Translations under genes and position numbers: made by a program
Shown here: positions 37,090 to 44,928 of the stretch, one piece after another
How the letters are laid out: each line of letters begins with the position of its first letter
Numbering within the stretch: the stretch's first letter is position 1
Source of the DNA: Saprospiraceae bacterium
GTDB taxonomy: Bacteria > Bacteroidota > Bacteroidia > Chitinophagales > Saprospiraceae
Length of the DNA stretch: 64,000 nt
Reading direction: 5' to 3'
Assembly: GCA_020628855.1 (NCBI GenBank)
Contig: JAHDEL010000002.1
Coordinates: forward strand, 1 to 64,000
Notes under the pieces: model-generated
Databases searched by the model: none
What the model was told of the DNA's origin: nothing
Seen by the model: the letters and a program-made list of their open reading frames with translations, nothing else

Positions 37090-37908
37090 ATGTCAAACAT
37101 TCACACAATAATAGTAGTATTCATATCAGCTCTCGCTTTTGTGACTTTATCAAGTAATAGTGGCGGTAGAGCTGCAGTTGGTAATAGCGGTGCGACCTTA
37201 GCACCAGGAGATGGAGAAATAACATGTGCCTCTTCTTTTTGTCATGGTAATAATGCCTTTGATTCCTCTTTGGAGCTCGCCGTTATAGATGGGTCTGGAA
37301 ATTTGGTATCAAACTATACTCCTGGGGCAACATACACAGTCAGATTAACTACTACTGCTGGTTCGGGTAATCCTGCTGGTTATGGTTTCCAAATGGTGTC
37401 TATGGATGCGAATAATGATGCTTATAATGCATGGGACCTTGCAAGCTTACCAAGCAACTCTCAAATTACTTCCCTCGGGACTAAAGATTATTTTGAGCAC
37501 CAAGGTATTCGCTCCTCAAACGAAGCCGAAATTCAATGGACAGCACCTGCAGAAGGTGGTGGTAGTATTACGTTTTACGCAGCTTCAATTGCAGCAAATG
37601 GAAATGGCCAAGTAGGAGGTGATGGCGGTAATAATAATACACTTACTATAGAAGAAGGTCCTGTCTCTAGCACCGAAGATTTTGCTTCACTGAACTTTAC
37701 AGCATTTCCAAATCCAGTTACAGAGCAACTTATCATATCTAATATTGATAATATAAGCATTGATAACATCGTCGTCATGAACGCTCAAGGTCAAGTGCTT
37801 TATACAGGTAATGCATCAATTCTTGATGTTGCTGTTTTTGCGGAAGGTCTTAATATAATTCAGATCACCAGCGGAAGTAACATGCAAGTCATTAAGGTCG
37901 TAAAGTAA
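37090..37908 (+). CDS. Secreted choice-of-anchor/Reeler-like protein with T9SS domain
   Basis: A 272-aa exported protein with a signal peptide (to about residue 24). Its beta-sandwich (about 60-195) is of the Reeler-like, choice-of-anchor V type, with NAWDLASLPSNSQI and IQWTAPAEGGGSITFYAAS. Just before it lies GDGEITCASSFCHGNN, where family members usually have a heme-like CxxCH; here the spacing is CX4CH (about residues 46-52). A type A T9SS sorting domain follows (NFTAFPNPVTEQLIIS to IKVVK). It is probably surface-exposed. The HAD gene follows with no gap. Confidence 0.75.
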   Translation: MSNIHTIIVVFISALAFVTLSSNSGGRAAVGNSGATLAPGDGEITCASSFCHGNNAFDSSLELAVIDGSGNLVSNYTPGATYTVRLTTTAGSGNPAGYGFQMVSMDANNDAYNAWDLASLPSNSQITSLGTKDYFEHQGIRSSNEAEIQWTAPAEGGGSITFYAASIAANGNGQVGGDGGNNNTLTIEEGPVSSTEDFASLNFTAFPNPVTEQLIISNIDNISIDNIVVMNAQGQVLYTGNASILDVAVFAEGLNIIQITSGSNMQVIKVVK

Positions 37909-38535
37909 TTGGGAAGTCTCAAACATCTCATCTTTGATTTTGGAAACGTCCTGTTAGATTTAGATTTTCCTAAGTTCTTTAATAGGATGCAAAGTCTCAC
38001 TGGTCTGGATGAAGAGAGTTTTCGTTCTCAGTATCATTCAACCATTGTTGCTTATGATAAAGGCAAGATATCGGACGAGTCTTTTATTTGGCAATTTCAA
38101 CAGTCCAATACTCAGATTAATCCTTTAGAATTTGTCAAAGCGTGGAACAGTATGTTGGTTGGAACCAGACCAGCTGTACTTGACATGCTCCAAAATCTAC
38201 GTCAAGAGTATTCAGTCCATTTATTAAGTAATATAAATGCATTCCACGCAAGATGGGTCAGCAGATATTTCAAAAAGGAATTTGACATTGAGCATTTTCC
38301 TCTGAAGTACTTTGATTCATATTTCTATTCCCATGAAATCAATTTGAGAAAACCAGATATTGAAATTTACAGTTATGTTCAATCTGAAATTCAATGTTCG
38401 GAATCTTCAAGTATATTATTCATTGATGACTTAGAAGAAAACACTACTGGAGCTCAACAGTTGGGGTGGAAGACTATTACGCATGACCCTCAATATTTGA
38501 TCGAAGAACAAATGCAGAAATACTTAGTTAAATAA
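37909..38535 (+). CDS. HAD-family hydrolase
   Basis: A 208-aa haloacid dehalogenase-like phosphatase. Motif I is FDFGNVLLDLD (about 9-19). Motif II is LLSNINAFHARW, and the Lys of motif III is in NLRKPDIEIY. Motif IV is LFIDDLEENTTGA. This subgroup (IA-like) dephosphorylates small metabolites; the substrate is unknown. The only start that keeps motif I is a TTG directly after the TAA of the upstream gene, implying translational coupling; the next ATG lies downstream of motif I. The end overlaps def by 8 bp. Confidence 0.85.
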   Translation: MGSLKHLIFDFGNVLLDLDFPKFFNRMQSLTGLDEESFRSQYHSTIVAYDKGKISDESFIWQFQQSNTQINPLEFVKAWNSMLVGTRPAVLDMLQNLRQEYSVHLLSNINAFHARWVSRYFKKEFDIEHFPLKYFDSYFYSHEINLRKPDIEIYSYVQSEIQCSESSSILFIDDLEENTTGAQQLGWKTITHDPQYLIEEQMQKYLVK

Positions 38536-39082
38536 ACTTCATTCGGTAAGAGAGTGGAATTTCGCCTTTCTTAATCTTTTCTAGTTTTCTAGCTATTCTT
38601 CTCTTTTTTAACGGCTTCAATTGATCAGTAAATAACTTACCCTCAATATGATCATATTCGTGCTGAATTACTCTAGCATTAATTCCGCTGAATGTTTCTT
38701 CTCGCTCTTTTCCTTTAGCATCAATAAATTTGATTTTGACTGTTGAGTGTCGAGTTACATTACCACGAATATCAGGTATACTAAGACAGCCTTCTTCATA
38801 CTCTTTTTCTTCATTGAATTCTTCTAACATCTGGGCATTAATAAATACTTCTTTAATCCCCGAGGCGGTCTCATCACTCTCTTTATCCAATTGCAAGGTA
38901 TCAACTAAGAATATTCTGTAAGATTTACCAATCTGAGGGGCAGCAAGGCCTATTCCTTCAGCATTATACATTGTATCCCACATATTGGAGATTAACTCCT
39001 TAATGTCTTCATCCTCGTAGTCAACTTCTTTGGCAACCTTCTTTAGTACTGGTTGTCCGAATGCATAAATGGGTAAAATCAT
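38528..39082 (-). CDS. def: Peptide deformylase
   Basis: This metalloenzyme removes the N-formyl group from new polypeptides. All three signature motifs are present in the 184-aa product: GIGLAAPQIG (about 43-52), EEGCLSIP (about 96-103, Cys ligand) and QHEYDHIEG (HExxH ligand motif, about 139-147). Length and spacing are normal for type I enzymes. It starts 7 bp after ruvX, in one short operon. The 3' end overlaps the convergent HAD gene by 8 bp. Confidence 0.96.
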   Translation of the reverse strand: MILPIYAFGQPVLKKVAKEVDYEDEDIKELISNMWDTMYNAEGIGLAAPQIGKSYRIFLVDTLQLDKESDETASGIKEVFINAQMLEEFNEEKEYEEGCLSIPDIRGNVTRHSTVKIKFIDAKGKEREETFSGINARVIQHEYDHIEGKLFTDQLKPLKKRRIARKLEKIKKGEIPLSYRMKFI

Positions 39083-39089
39083 AGGTTCT

Positions 39090-39509
39090 TCATTCTAAAG
39101 ATTCAAGGTATCGTCTTAATATTATCACTGAACTAACTTGATCCACTAAAGCTTTGTTCCTTCTTTTCTTCTTTTTTGTACCGGAAGAAAGGATTATTTC
39201 TTTTGCTTCCACTGAGGTAAATGACTCATCCACATAATCGATATTGATAGTACTAGAAATCGATTTCTTCAATCTGTTAACAAACTCCTTTTGTTGTCGA
39301 ATATGTTTGTTTTCTGTACCATCCTTATGATTAGACTCTCCAAAGACTATTGTTTCAATCTCGTACTCTTCTATCAACAGAAGGATAGCTTGTAGAGCTT
39401 GTTCGAACTCAACTGTTGGAAGTGGAGTAAGTGCTATCCTTAACGGGCCTGATATTGCCATACCACAGCGCTTTAAACCAAAGTCAATTGCTAATATTCT
39501 TGAATACAC
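39090..39509 (-). CDS. ruvX: Putative pre-16S rRNA nuclease / Holliday junction resolvase (YqgF)
   Basis: A 139-aa RNase H-like nuclease. The first acidic site is in LAIDFGLKRCGMAIS (Asp near 9). The family block IETIVFGESNHKDG and the later VDESFTSVEAKEI follow, and the C-terminal Asp is in ALVDQVSSVIILRRYL. YqgF proteins trim 16S rRNA 5' ends and have been called Holliday junction resolvases. The start is GTG (39509); no ATG upstream is in frame. It is paired with def, 7 bp apart. An AT-rich -7-like box overlaps the terminator region just upstream. Confidence 0.92.
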   Translation of the reverse strand: MYSRILAIDFGLKRCGMAISGPLRIALTPLPTVEFEQALQAILLLIEEYEIETIVFGESNHKDGTENKHIRQQKEFVNRLKKSISSTINIDYVDESFTSVEAKEIILSSGTKKKKRRNKALVDQVSSVIILRRYLESLE

Positions 39510-39521
39510 AACTGCAAAAAT

Positions 39522-39558
39522 AAAAAAAGACCCCCTTCTAACACGTAGAAGAGGGGTC
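39522..39558 (-). terminator. Terminator of the 1639-aa surface protein gene
   Basis: A GC-rich stem (gacccccttcta at 39529-39540 with tagaagaggggtc at 39546-39558, one bulge) is followed on the minus strand by a T-run (39522-39528). A related arrangement lies downstream of the next giant gene. Confidence 0.78.
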
Positions 39559-39591
39559 CCATCCCAAAAACAGTATTCTTATAAGTGATTA

Positions 39592-42500
39592 TTATTCAAT
39601 AACCACCATCTTCTTCGTTGCAGTAAATTCTCCAGCATCAAGTGTATAGTATAGTATTCCACTTGTTGAAAGGCTTGCCTGATCAATAGTGATCGTATGG
39701 ATACCTTTTGAGAATTTGCCATTTTGGTTGAAAACAACCTTACCAGTTATATCTCTAATAGTGAGATTTGCATCTAATTCTGCAGGAAGTCTAAAGCTAA
39801 TTGCAGTTCTTCCTTTGAATGGATTCGGCTTGTTCTGGAACAATTCGAATGATGCAATAACATCTTGACTTGTTGCAAGGACTGGATTCATAACCAAGAG
39901 CTCAGCGTCATAAACTTCACTCTGTAACACAGCATTGTTAATTGCAAAGCTTGTTGTGTTGATAGCATTGGCAGATGTGATACCTTTTATAACAAATAAA
40001 GGTTGATCTACATCGTAATTAACAGATGTCGTACTATTAAAGCTGAGTAACAAAGTGTTGTTATCTATTCTATAGTCAGCATTGTTCGCATCATATTGAG
40101 TTGAAGAAATACCAACTATTTCCATATCAGAACCTTTGTATTCGATACCAATCTGACTACCAAATATTTCAATATCTGAACCATAAACTGGTATAGACAC
40201 TTCACTTCCAGAGTGTGTAGGTTGACCAAGTGTCAAAATGTAGTCTTCTGACGACCTTGCTTCGACCTCACCTGTCAAGTTGCTTTCATATGAATTATTC
40301 ACATCACCAACTTTCATTGCTATAAAGTCAATAACCATATCATTTGCCAAGTTGAGAATCTCATAAGTCTCCGTGAAAGGCTCTTGATTAGGATTAGCAG
40401 GATCTAAGAAATTGTAATTCATATCAACAAATCTCCATGCTTCATTATTAGGGAATACATTAGTGTACTCAAGAATGAGCTTTCTGATATCTACTAAATC
40501 TGAAGCTGATACAGTCTGATCATTATTTGCGTCTGCAGCAATCATCTTGTATGGACTAGTCAAATTCTCTAGATTAAGGATATGTCTCTGAATTAATACA
40601 ATATCAACTGTCGATACAGCTTTAACATGTGCATCATCCTTGAATGGGTTCACTATATAGTTTCCTCCATTTGACATATCAGGAAAAGCATAATCACCAC
40701 TATCATCAGTCATTACATCCATATCACCTCCATCAAGAGTCACGTTCACTTCGTTCAACATTTCTCCATTTTCAGTCTGGACTGTTCCAGTTATTCTTGC
40801 AAATCCATCTCCACCAGGACCACTTGGACCATCTGGACATACATCCATATTATCTTGGACATTGATGAATGTTATACAAAAAGCTTGTAAAGGATTACCA
40901 TCATGATCAAGGATTGGCTCTCCCGCAGAGTTAACTGCTGTAGCATAGATATTCACCTCAACATCTCCGAGTGTAGTACAATCAAAAATCATATTAGTCT
41001 CTGTGATATCTTCTGAGAAAGAGACAACTACATCATAACCACATGGATGACTACTACCAAGATCAAAGTCAGATGCCCATAGTTCTACCATACCGGTATC
41101 TACATTTCCATCACCATCAGAATCCATTGGCATCAGATCAACAGCCAATCCATTTATGCAGTAAGGTGTTGGAGCTTTACAGTTATAAATTGTGAATGGT
41201 TGAATACATGTCTCAACATTTCCACATCTATCAACTACTGACCATTTTACTAGGTGTTCACCAATTGGGTAATTACCGCTTATATCTATTGACCCACCTG
41301 TAGCAGTAGAAGTCAGGTCATAAGTACCATCTGAATCCACATCAATTTCTGCTAACCAAGACAAGTTCTCAATATCTGTGCAGTCATCTGTTGCGCTTTT
41401 CGTTAATACTATTGGTCCATCCTCACAGTCTGCTTCATAAGTACATACCCATACAAGGTCACAATCTTCATTAATAGTAGGAGCAACAAAGTTGTTTCCT
41501 TTTATTACTTGAGTATACTCCCAAATTGGATTAGAGTCTGGCTCTCCATCATTATCTGTATCGATTAACTGACACCAATCTATGACTCTCCACAATCTCA
41601 AGATTTTGAAGCATGCATTTCCATCAGTATTATTGAAATAAAATATTTCATCAGTATAATTAGCACCTAATAGGTCACACTGATCATCAAGATATGTTGG
41701 CACCCCAGTTTCGTCAGTTCCAATTGTATTCGGATCTAGACATTCTGTATAATCATAAGGAGTATCTGGCCAAACAATGTTATCCTCATCAAAAGGGTCG
41801 TTGTTTCTGAAAGTGATTGTTTGCGTACAAGATACACTTACACCACCTGCATCAGTTGCTGTGAACGTTCTCTCTAGTGTTCCAATGTTACATTGATTAA
41901 GCTTGTTATCTACAGTTTCGACTATCATAACATCTTCACAATTGTCGATTGCTGTAGCAACTCCGAGATCTGTTAGATTATCAATATCATATGCATAATC
42001 GCATTCTACAGTAACATGTGGTGGGCATTGTATGCTTGGTCCTAATTTGTCCTGTACTTCTACAGTAACCATACATTCATTCCAATTACCATACACATCA
42101 ATAGTCCTATATACAACCATAACATCTTGACCAACATCAGCACAACAGAAGTTTACTTTATGGCTGAAGTTACATGGGTCTTCAAGCTCCATCACGTATC
42201 TTTCTAATCTGCTCTCACCACTTACATCATTCCAGAATGGAGTATTATTTCTAAAGAGAACAAACTGCCCACTACCGTTTGGCTGACCTGTAGCCCAATT
42301 GGTGTATGATGGTATTGTTCCATCAGAATAAGTGTAGACATCATCACAGTTTTGATCACTTAGATCAATATAGTATTGGTCCATATCTACTGTTTGAGCA
42401 GCATTATATACCCAATCACTTTCTGCCATACTCTCTAATCTTACTAAATATCCACCCATAGCTTCAGATAAGTCTCTAGCCATATACCAATTGACATTAT

Positions 42501-44511
42501 CTTTAGATACATAGTAGTGGTGATTGTTGTACTCTCCTAAGTATACCATATCAGGGTAAACAGGGATATGACACTCACATGGATTAGGATCCATTCTTCT
42601 TACTAAATGCTTTTTGAGTATACAATCATCGTGCGAACCATCATCGAATGTTTCTGCATACACAACAGCTTCTCCATTATTCGTCAATGATGTTACCGTA
42701 AACTCATCACAAATTGCTACTGGAGGAGTATCATCTACAACATCCACGATAAATGTGCACTCTGCAGAATTATAACATTGATCATAAACAGTTACAGTGA
42801 TTTCATTTTGACCCATCATCAAGTCAGCTCCAACTGTGCCATCATAATCATCAATAAACCCGCCTGGGTAAGCTACATCAATCTCGAAATCAACTGAACA
42901 ATTATCTGTAATAGTAGGCATTGGTGGAAAGTATTCAGCTCCACAGTTTGCTACTCCGTGTACAGTTGTTACTCCATACATTGAGGTGTTTGTAGTTACT
43001 TGAGTATATCCTACACATTGTTCAGTATCTAGGCATGAGATTTCAGGAGCTTCATCGTCCATGATCTCAATAATTTGTGTGCATGGAGCTACTATTTCAT
43101 CACCACACCACCATTCTCTTACTTCCCATGATCTCATAATCTTAACTGAGCAAGACGTATTTGTCGGCAATTCAATATCAGTATAGAATACACCACTATT
43201 ACAGTAGAGATCAGATATAGGATAAAGAGGTACCCCACATAATTCAGGCACACCTACTTCCTCAGCATCTGGATATCCATCATTATCATCATCCCATCTG
43301 CAGTTTTCTTCAGTGTCTAATATTCCGTCTCCATCACTATCAGTATCTAGAACAATACCATATTGTCCTGATAATACAATATTTGAAGCTGTAAGCGAAG
43401 TCCATGCATTTCTATTCATAGACCATACTCTAAAGCATAATTGATCACCAACTAAGACAGGTATATTGACATTGCCACTCTCCATACTGTTCCCTACAAC
43501 AGTAGAAGGCAGTATTGTCTCAACACCATTCAGTACATAAGCAGGCTCATCATTGATAAACTGCTCGCCTCCTGCTCCATCAATCATCACTGCTGACCAA
43601 TCAAAATTTAACCAGCCTGAACAAGGCATATCAATACACAAATCTGTATTTGTATCATCTCCAGCTGTTCCATCCGTAGTAGCATTCAGTGTAACTGACC
43701 TTGGTGCTGCAGAAACATCTACATTTCCATCAGTTCCTCCTCCAGGACCTGCTATTGTTAATGCCCAGTTTGCAGGATCAAAATCTCCTGCAAATGTTGC
43801 GTGAAGACAATCATCTTTATCCCAGCTACCATCACAATTCAGTGCAGTACCATCAAACTTTTGGAAGTTAGGCGGACAAACCACCTCATCTAATGCTATT
43901 CTTCTTAATCTATATACTACAGTACATTCAGGAGCAGCTACTCCATGACTATCATAAGCTGTGTACGTTCTCGTAATTTCTTTAATGAAATCAGGATCGC
44001 AATCTAATGGTACAATTGACTCACTTACTAAGACAGCAGGTACTTGTCCTTCACAAGCATCTATAAATGTAGGCCCAGGGAAAACATTAAATTTTGAACA
44101 TGAGAACTCATAAGGTTCCGTTGGACATTCATCAATCTGAGGTCCTAGCTTATCCTCTATGATAATATAACCCCAACAAGAGTTTCCAGAGTCAGTATCT
44201 CTTACTGTTACAGTGAGTGTTTGACCAACATAATCCTTATTTACTATAGGGCTTGTTGGAATAACGCCAGCTGCACTTGATACTTCGACTTCAAATATTC
44301 CTGCTGGACAAGAAATACCCTCATCCTCCAATATCATCATTGGTGTGATGGTGGCTTCGCAATTCATATCCAAAGATATTTGGGTAGTTCCTCTGCATGC
44401 AAGTGAGCATTGCGCGGTGAGGTCAGTGATTAGAGTAGAGCAAAGTAAAAGTAGAAAAATACTTGCCTTCAACACTTTCAACCTCATGAAAGGTGTACAG
44501 AATACATTCAT
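39592..44511 (-). CDS. Giant secreted dockerin-bearing protein with C-type lectin domain and T9SS sorting domain
   Basis: A 1639-aa exported protein. After the signal peptide (cleavage near TAQ, residue 34) come HYR-like/Ig-like repeats rich in Cys and Asp, with a thrombospondin-3-like calcium stretch DTDSDGDGILDTEEN (about 388-402). A C-type lectin domain occupies about 655-785, with NWATGQPNG and the calcium motif FWNDVSG. Further Ig-like repeats follow. A CnaB-like fold (about 1238-1287), dockerin-like module (about 1290-1365), cohesin-like beta-sandwich (about 1415-1545) and type A sorting domain (FQNKPNPFKGRT to KKMVVIE) close it. It probably acts as a surface adhesin or scaffold. No protease or glycosidase motif was seen. 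Confidence 0.85.
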   Translation of the reverse strand: MNVFCTPFMRLKVLKASIFLLLLCSTLITDLTAQCSLACRGTTQISLDMNCEATITPMMILEDEGISCPAGIFEVEVSSAAGVIPTSPIVNKDYVGQTLTVTVRDTDSGNSCWGYIIIEDKLGPQIDECPTEPYEFSCSKFNVFPGPTFIDACEGQVPAVLVSESIVPLDCDPDFIKEITRTYTAYDSHGVAAPECTVVYRLRRIALDEVVCPPNFQKFDGTALNCDGSWDKDDCLHATFAGDFDPANWALTIAGPGGGTDGNVDVSAAPRSVTLNATTDGTAGDDTNTDLCIDMPCSGWLNFDWSAVMIDGAGGEQFINDEPAYVLNGVETILPSTVVGNSMESGNVNIPVLVGDQLCFRVWSMNRNAWTSLTASNIVLSGQYGIVLDTDSDGDGILDTEENCRWDDDNDGYPDAEEVGVPELCGVPLYPISDLYCNSGVFYTDIELPTNTSCSVKIMRSWEVREWWCGDEIVAPCTQIIEIMDDEAPEISCLDTEQCVGYTQVTTNTSMYGVTTVHGVANCGAEYFPPMPTITDNCSVDFEIDVAYPGGFIDDYDGTVGADLMMGQNEITVTVYDQCYNSAECTFIVDVVDDTPPVAICDEFTVTSLTNNGEAVVYAETFDDGSHDDCILKKHLVRRMDPNPCECHIPVYPDMVYLGEYNNHHYYVSKDNVNWYMARDLSEAMGGYLVRLESMAESDWVYNAAQTVDMDQYYIDLSDQNCDDVYTYSDGTIPSYTNWATGQPNGSGQFVLFRNNTPFWNDVSGESRLERYVMELEDPCNFSHKVNFCCADVGQDVMVVYRTIDVYGNWNECMVTVEVQDKLGPSIQCPPHVTVECDYAYDIDNLTDLGVATAIDNCEDVMIVETVDNKLNQCNIGTLERTFTATDAGGVSVSCTQTITFRNNDPFDEDNIVWPDTPYDYTECLDPNTIGTDETGVPTYLDDQCDLLGANYTDEIFYFNNTDGNACFKILRLWRVIDWCQLIDTDNDGEPDSNPIWEYTQVIKGNNFVAPTINEDCDLVWVCTYEADCEDGPIVLTKSATDDCTDIENLSWLAEIDVDSDGTYDLTSTATGGSIDISGNYPIGEHLVKWSVVDRCGNVETCIQPFTIYNCKAPTPYCINGLAVDLMPMDSDGDGNVDTGMVELWASDFDLGSSHPCGYDVVVSFSEDITETNMIFDCTTLGDVEVNIYATAVNSAGEPILDHDGNPLQAFCITFINVQDNMDVCPDGPSGPGGDGFARITGTVQTENGEMLNEVNVTLDGGDMDVMTDDSGDYAFPDMSNGGNYIVNPFKDDAHVKAVSTVDIVLIQRHILNLENLTSPYKMIAADANNDQTVSASDLVDIRKLILEYTNVFPNNEAWRFVDMNYNFLDPANPNQEPFTETYEILNLANDMVIDFIAMKVGDVNNSYESNLTGEVEARSSEDYILTLGQPTHSGSEVSIPVYGSDIEIFGSQIGIEYKGSDMEIVGISSTQYDANNADYRIDNNTLLLSFNSTTSVNYDVDQPLFVIKGITSANAINTTSFAINNAVLQSEVYDAELLVMNPVLATSQDVIASFELFQNKPNPFKGRTAISFRLPAELDANLTIRDITGKVVFNQNGKFSKGIHTITIDQASLSTSGILYYTLDAGEFTATKKMVVIE
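40410..40640 (-). repeat. Dockerin-like coding segment 1
   Basis: Encodes two calcium-loop/helix units. The first is a degenerate loop ending VSTVDIVLIQRHILNLENL. The second is the canonical loop DANNDQTVSASD followed by LVDIRKLILEY, then WRFVD. The same module, with the strongly conserved LDIVLIQRHILNL/LVDIRKLIL core, occurs in two other giant genes of this window. Confidence 0.75.
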
Positions 44512-44928
44512 GATTAGATCCTTTTAAATTTTTAATTACTGTTAGGGATGCGGAGTATCAACCAAATACTTGCATTTACCCAATGAAAAATAAATCTTAG
44601 GTATTCTATTATCTAGGTGGGGACTGGTAGAAACCATATTTATCTACCAATCGAGAACAAATATAGATTTTGTATAATATGTTTATGTACCTTTTTTTAG
44701 GTATTTTATAAATATATGTACAAATATCTAATATGTATATACTAAAATTGAACGCTTACAGCACTGAATTGGAGTCCATATCTAGAAAGAACTGTATATA
44801 GAAGTGATTGACAATAACGATCAATACTATAAGATCAAGTAACAGATAGAGTATCTACAAAAAAAAGCCCCCCTCCAATAAATGAAGAGAGGCCATCCCA
44901 AAAACCGATTTACTCTTATAAAGAGATA
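44512..44928. other. 417-bp gap between two giant genes
   Basis: Very AT-rich. A -7-like box TATATTTG on the minus strand (44658-44665, 147 bp upstream of the 1639-aa gene) is the best promoter candidate, without a clear -33. A 7-bp perfect hairpin (TGGTAGA/TCTACCA, 44625-44649) lies just downstream of it, within the expected leader. The right end holds a degenerate terminator for the 2249-aa gene. I see no coding region. Confidence 0.45.
44859..44894 (-). terminator. Degenerate terminator of the 2249-aa protein gene
   Basis: A C-rich left arm (44867-44876) and a GAGAGGCC right arm (44887-44894) form an imperfect stem before a long minus-strand T-run (A-run 44859-44866). The layout and the flanking CCATCCCAAAAAC match the terminator of the neighbouring giant gene. 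Confidence 0.5.

Noticed and set aside
40630-40870. Plus-strand open frames opposite the giant genes
   Set aside because: They are His/Leu/Ser-rich mirror frames of the Asp/Gly-rich coding strand, without signal peptides, family motifs or promoters.
44512-44928. A second structured RNA upstream of the 1639-aa gene
   Set aside because: One 7-bp hairpin alone in very AT-rich DNA is not enough; there is no multi-stem arrangement or terminator-like end as at 52260-52537.
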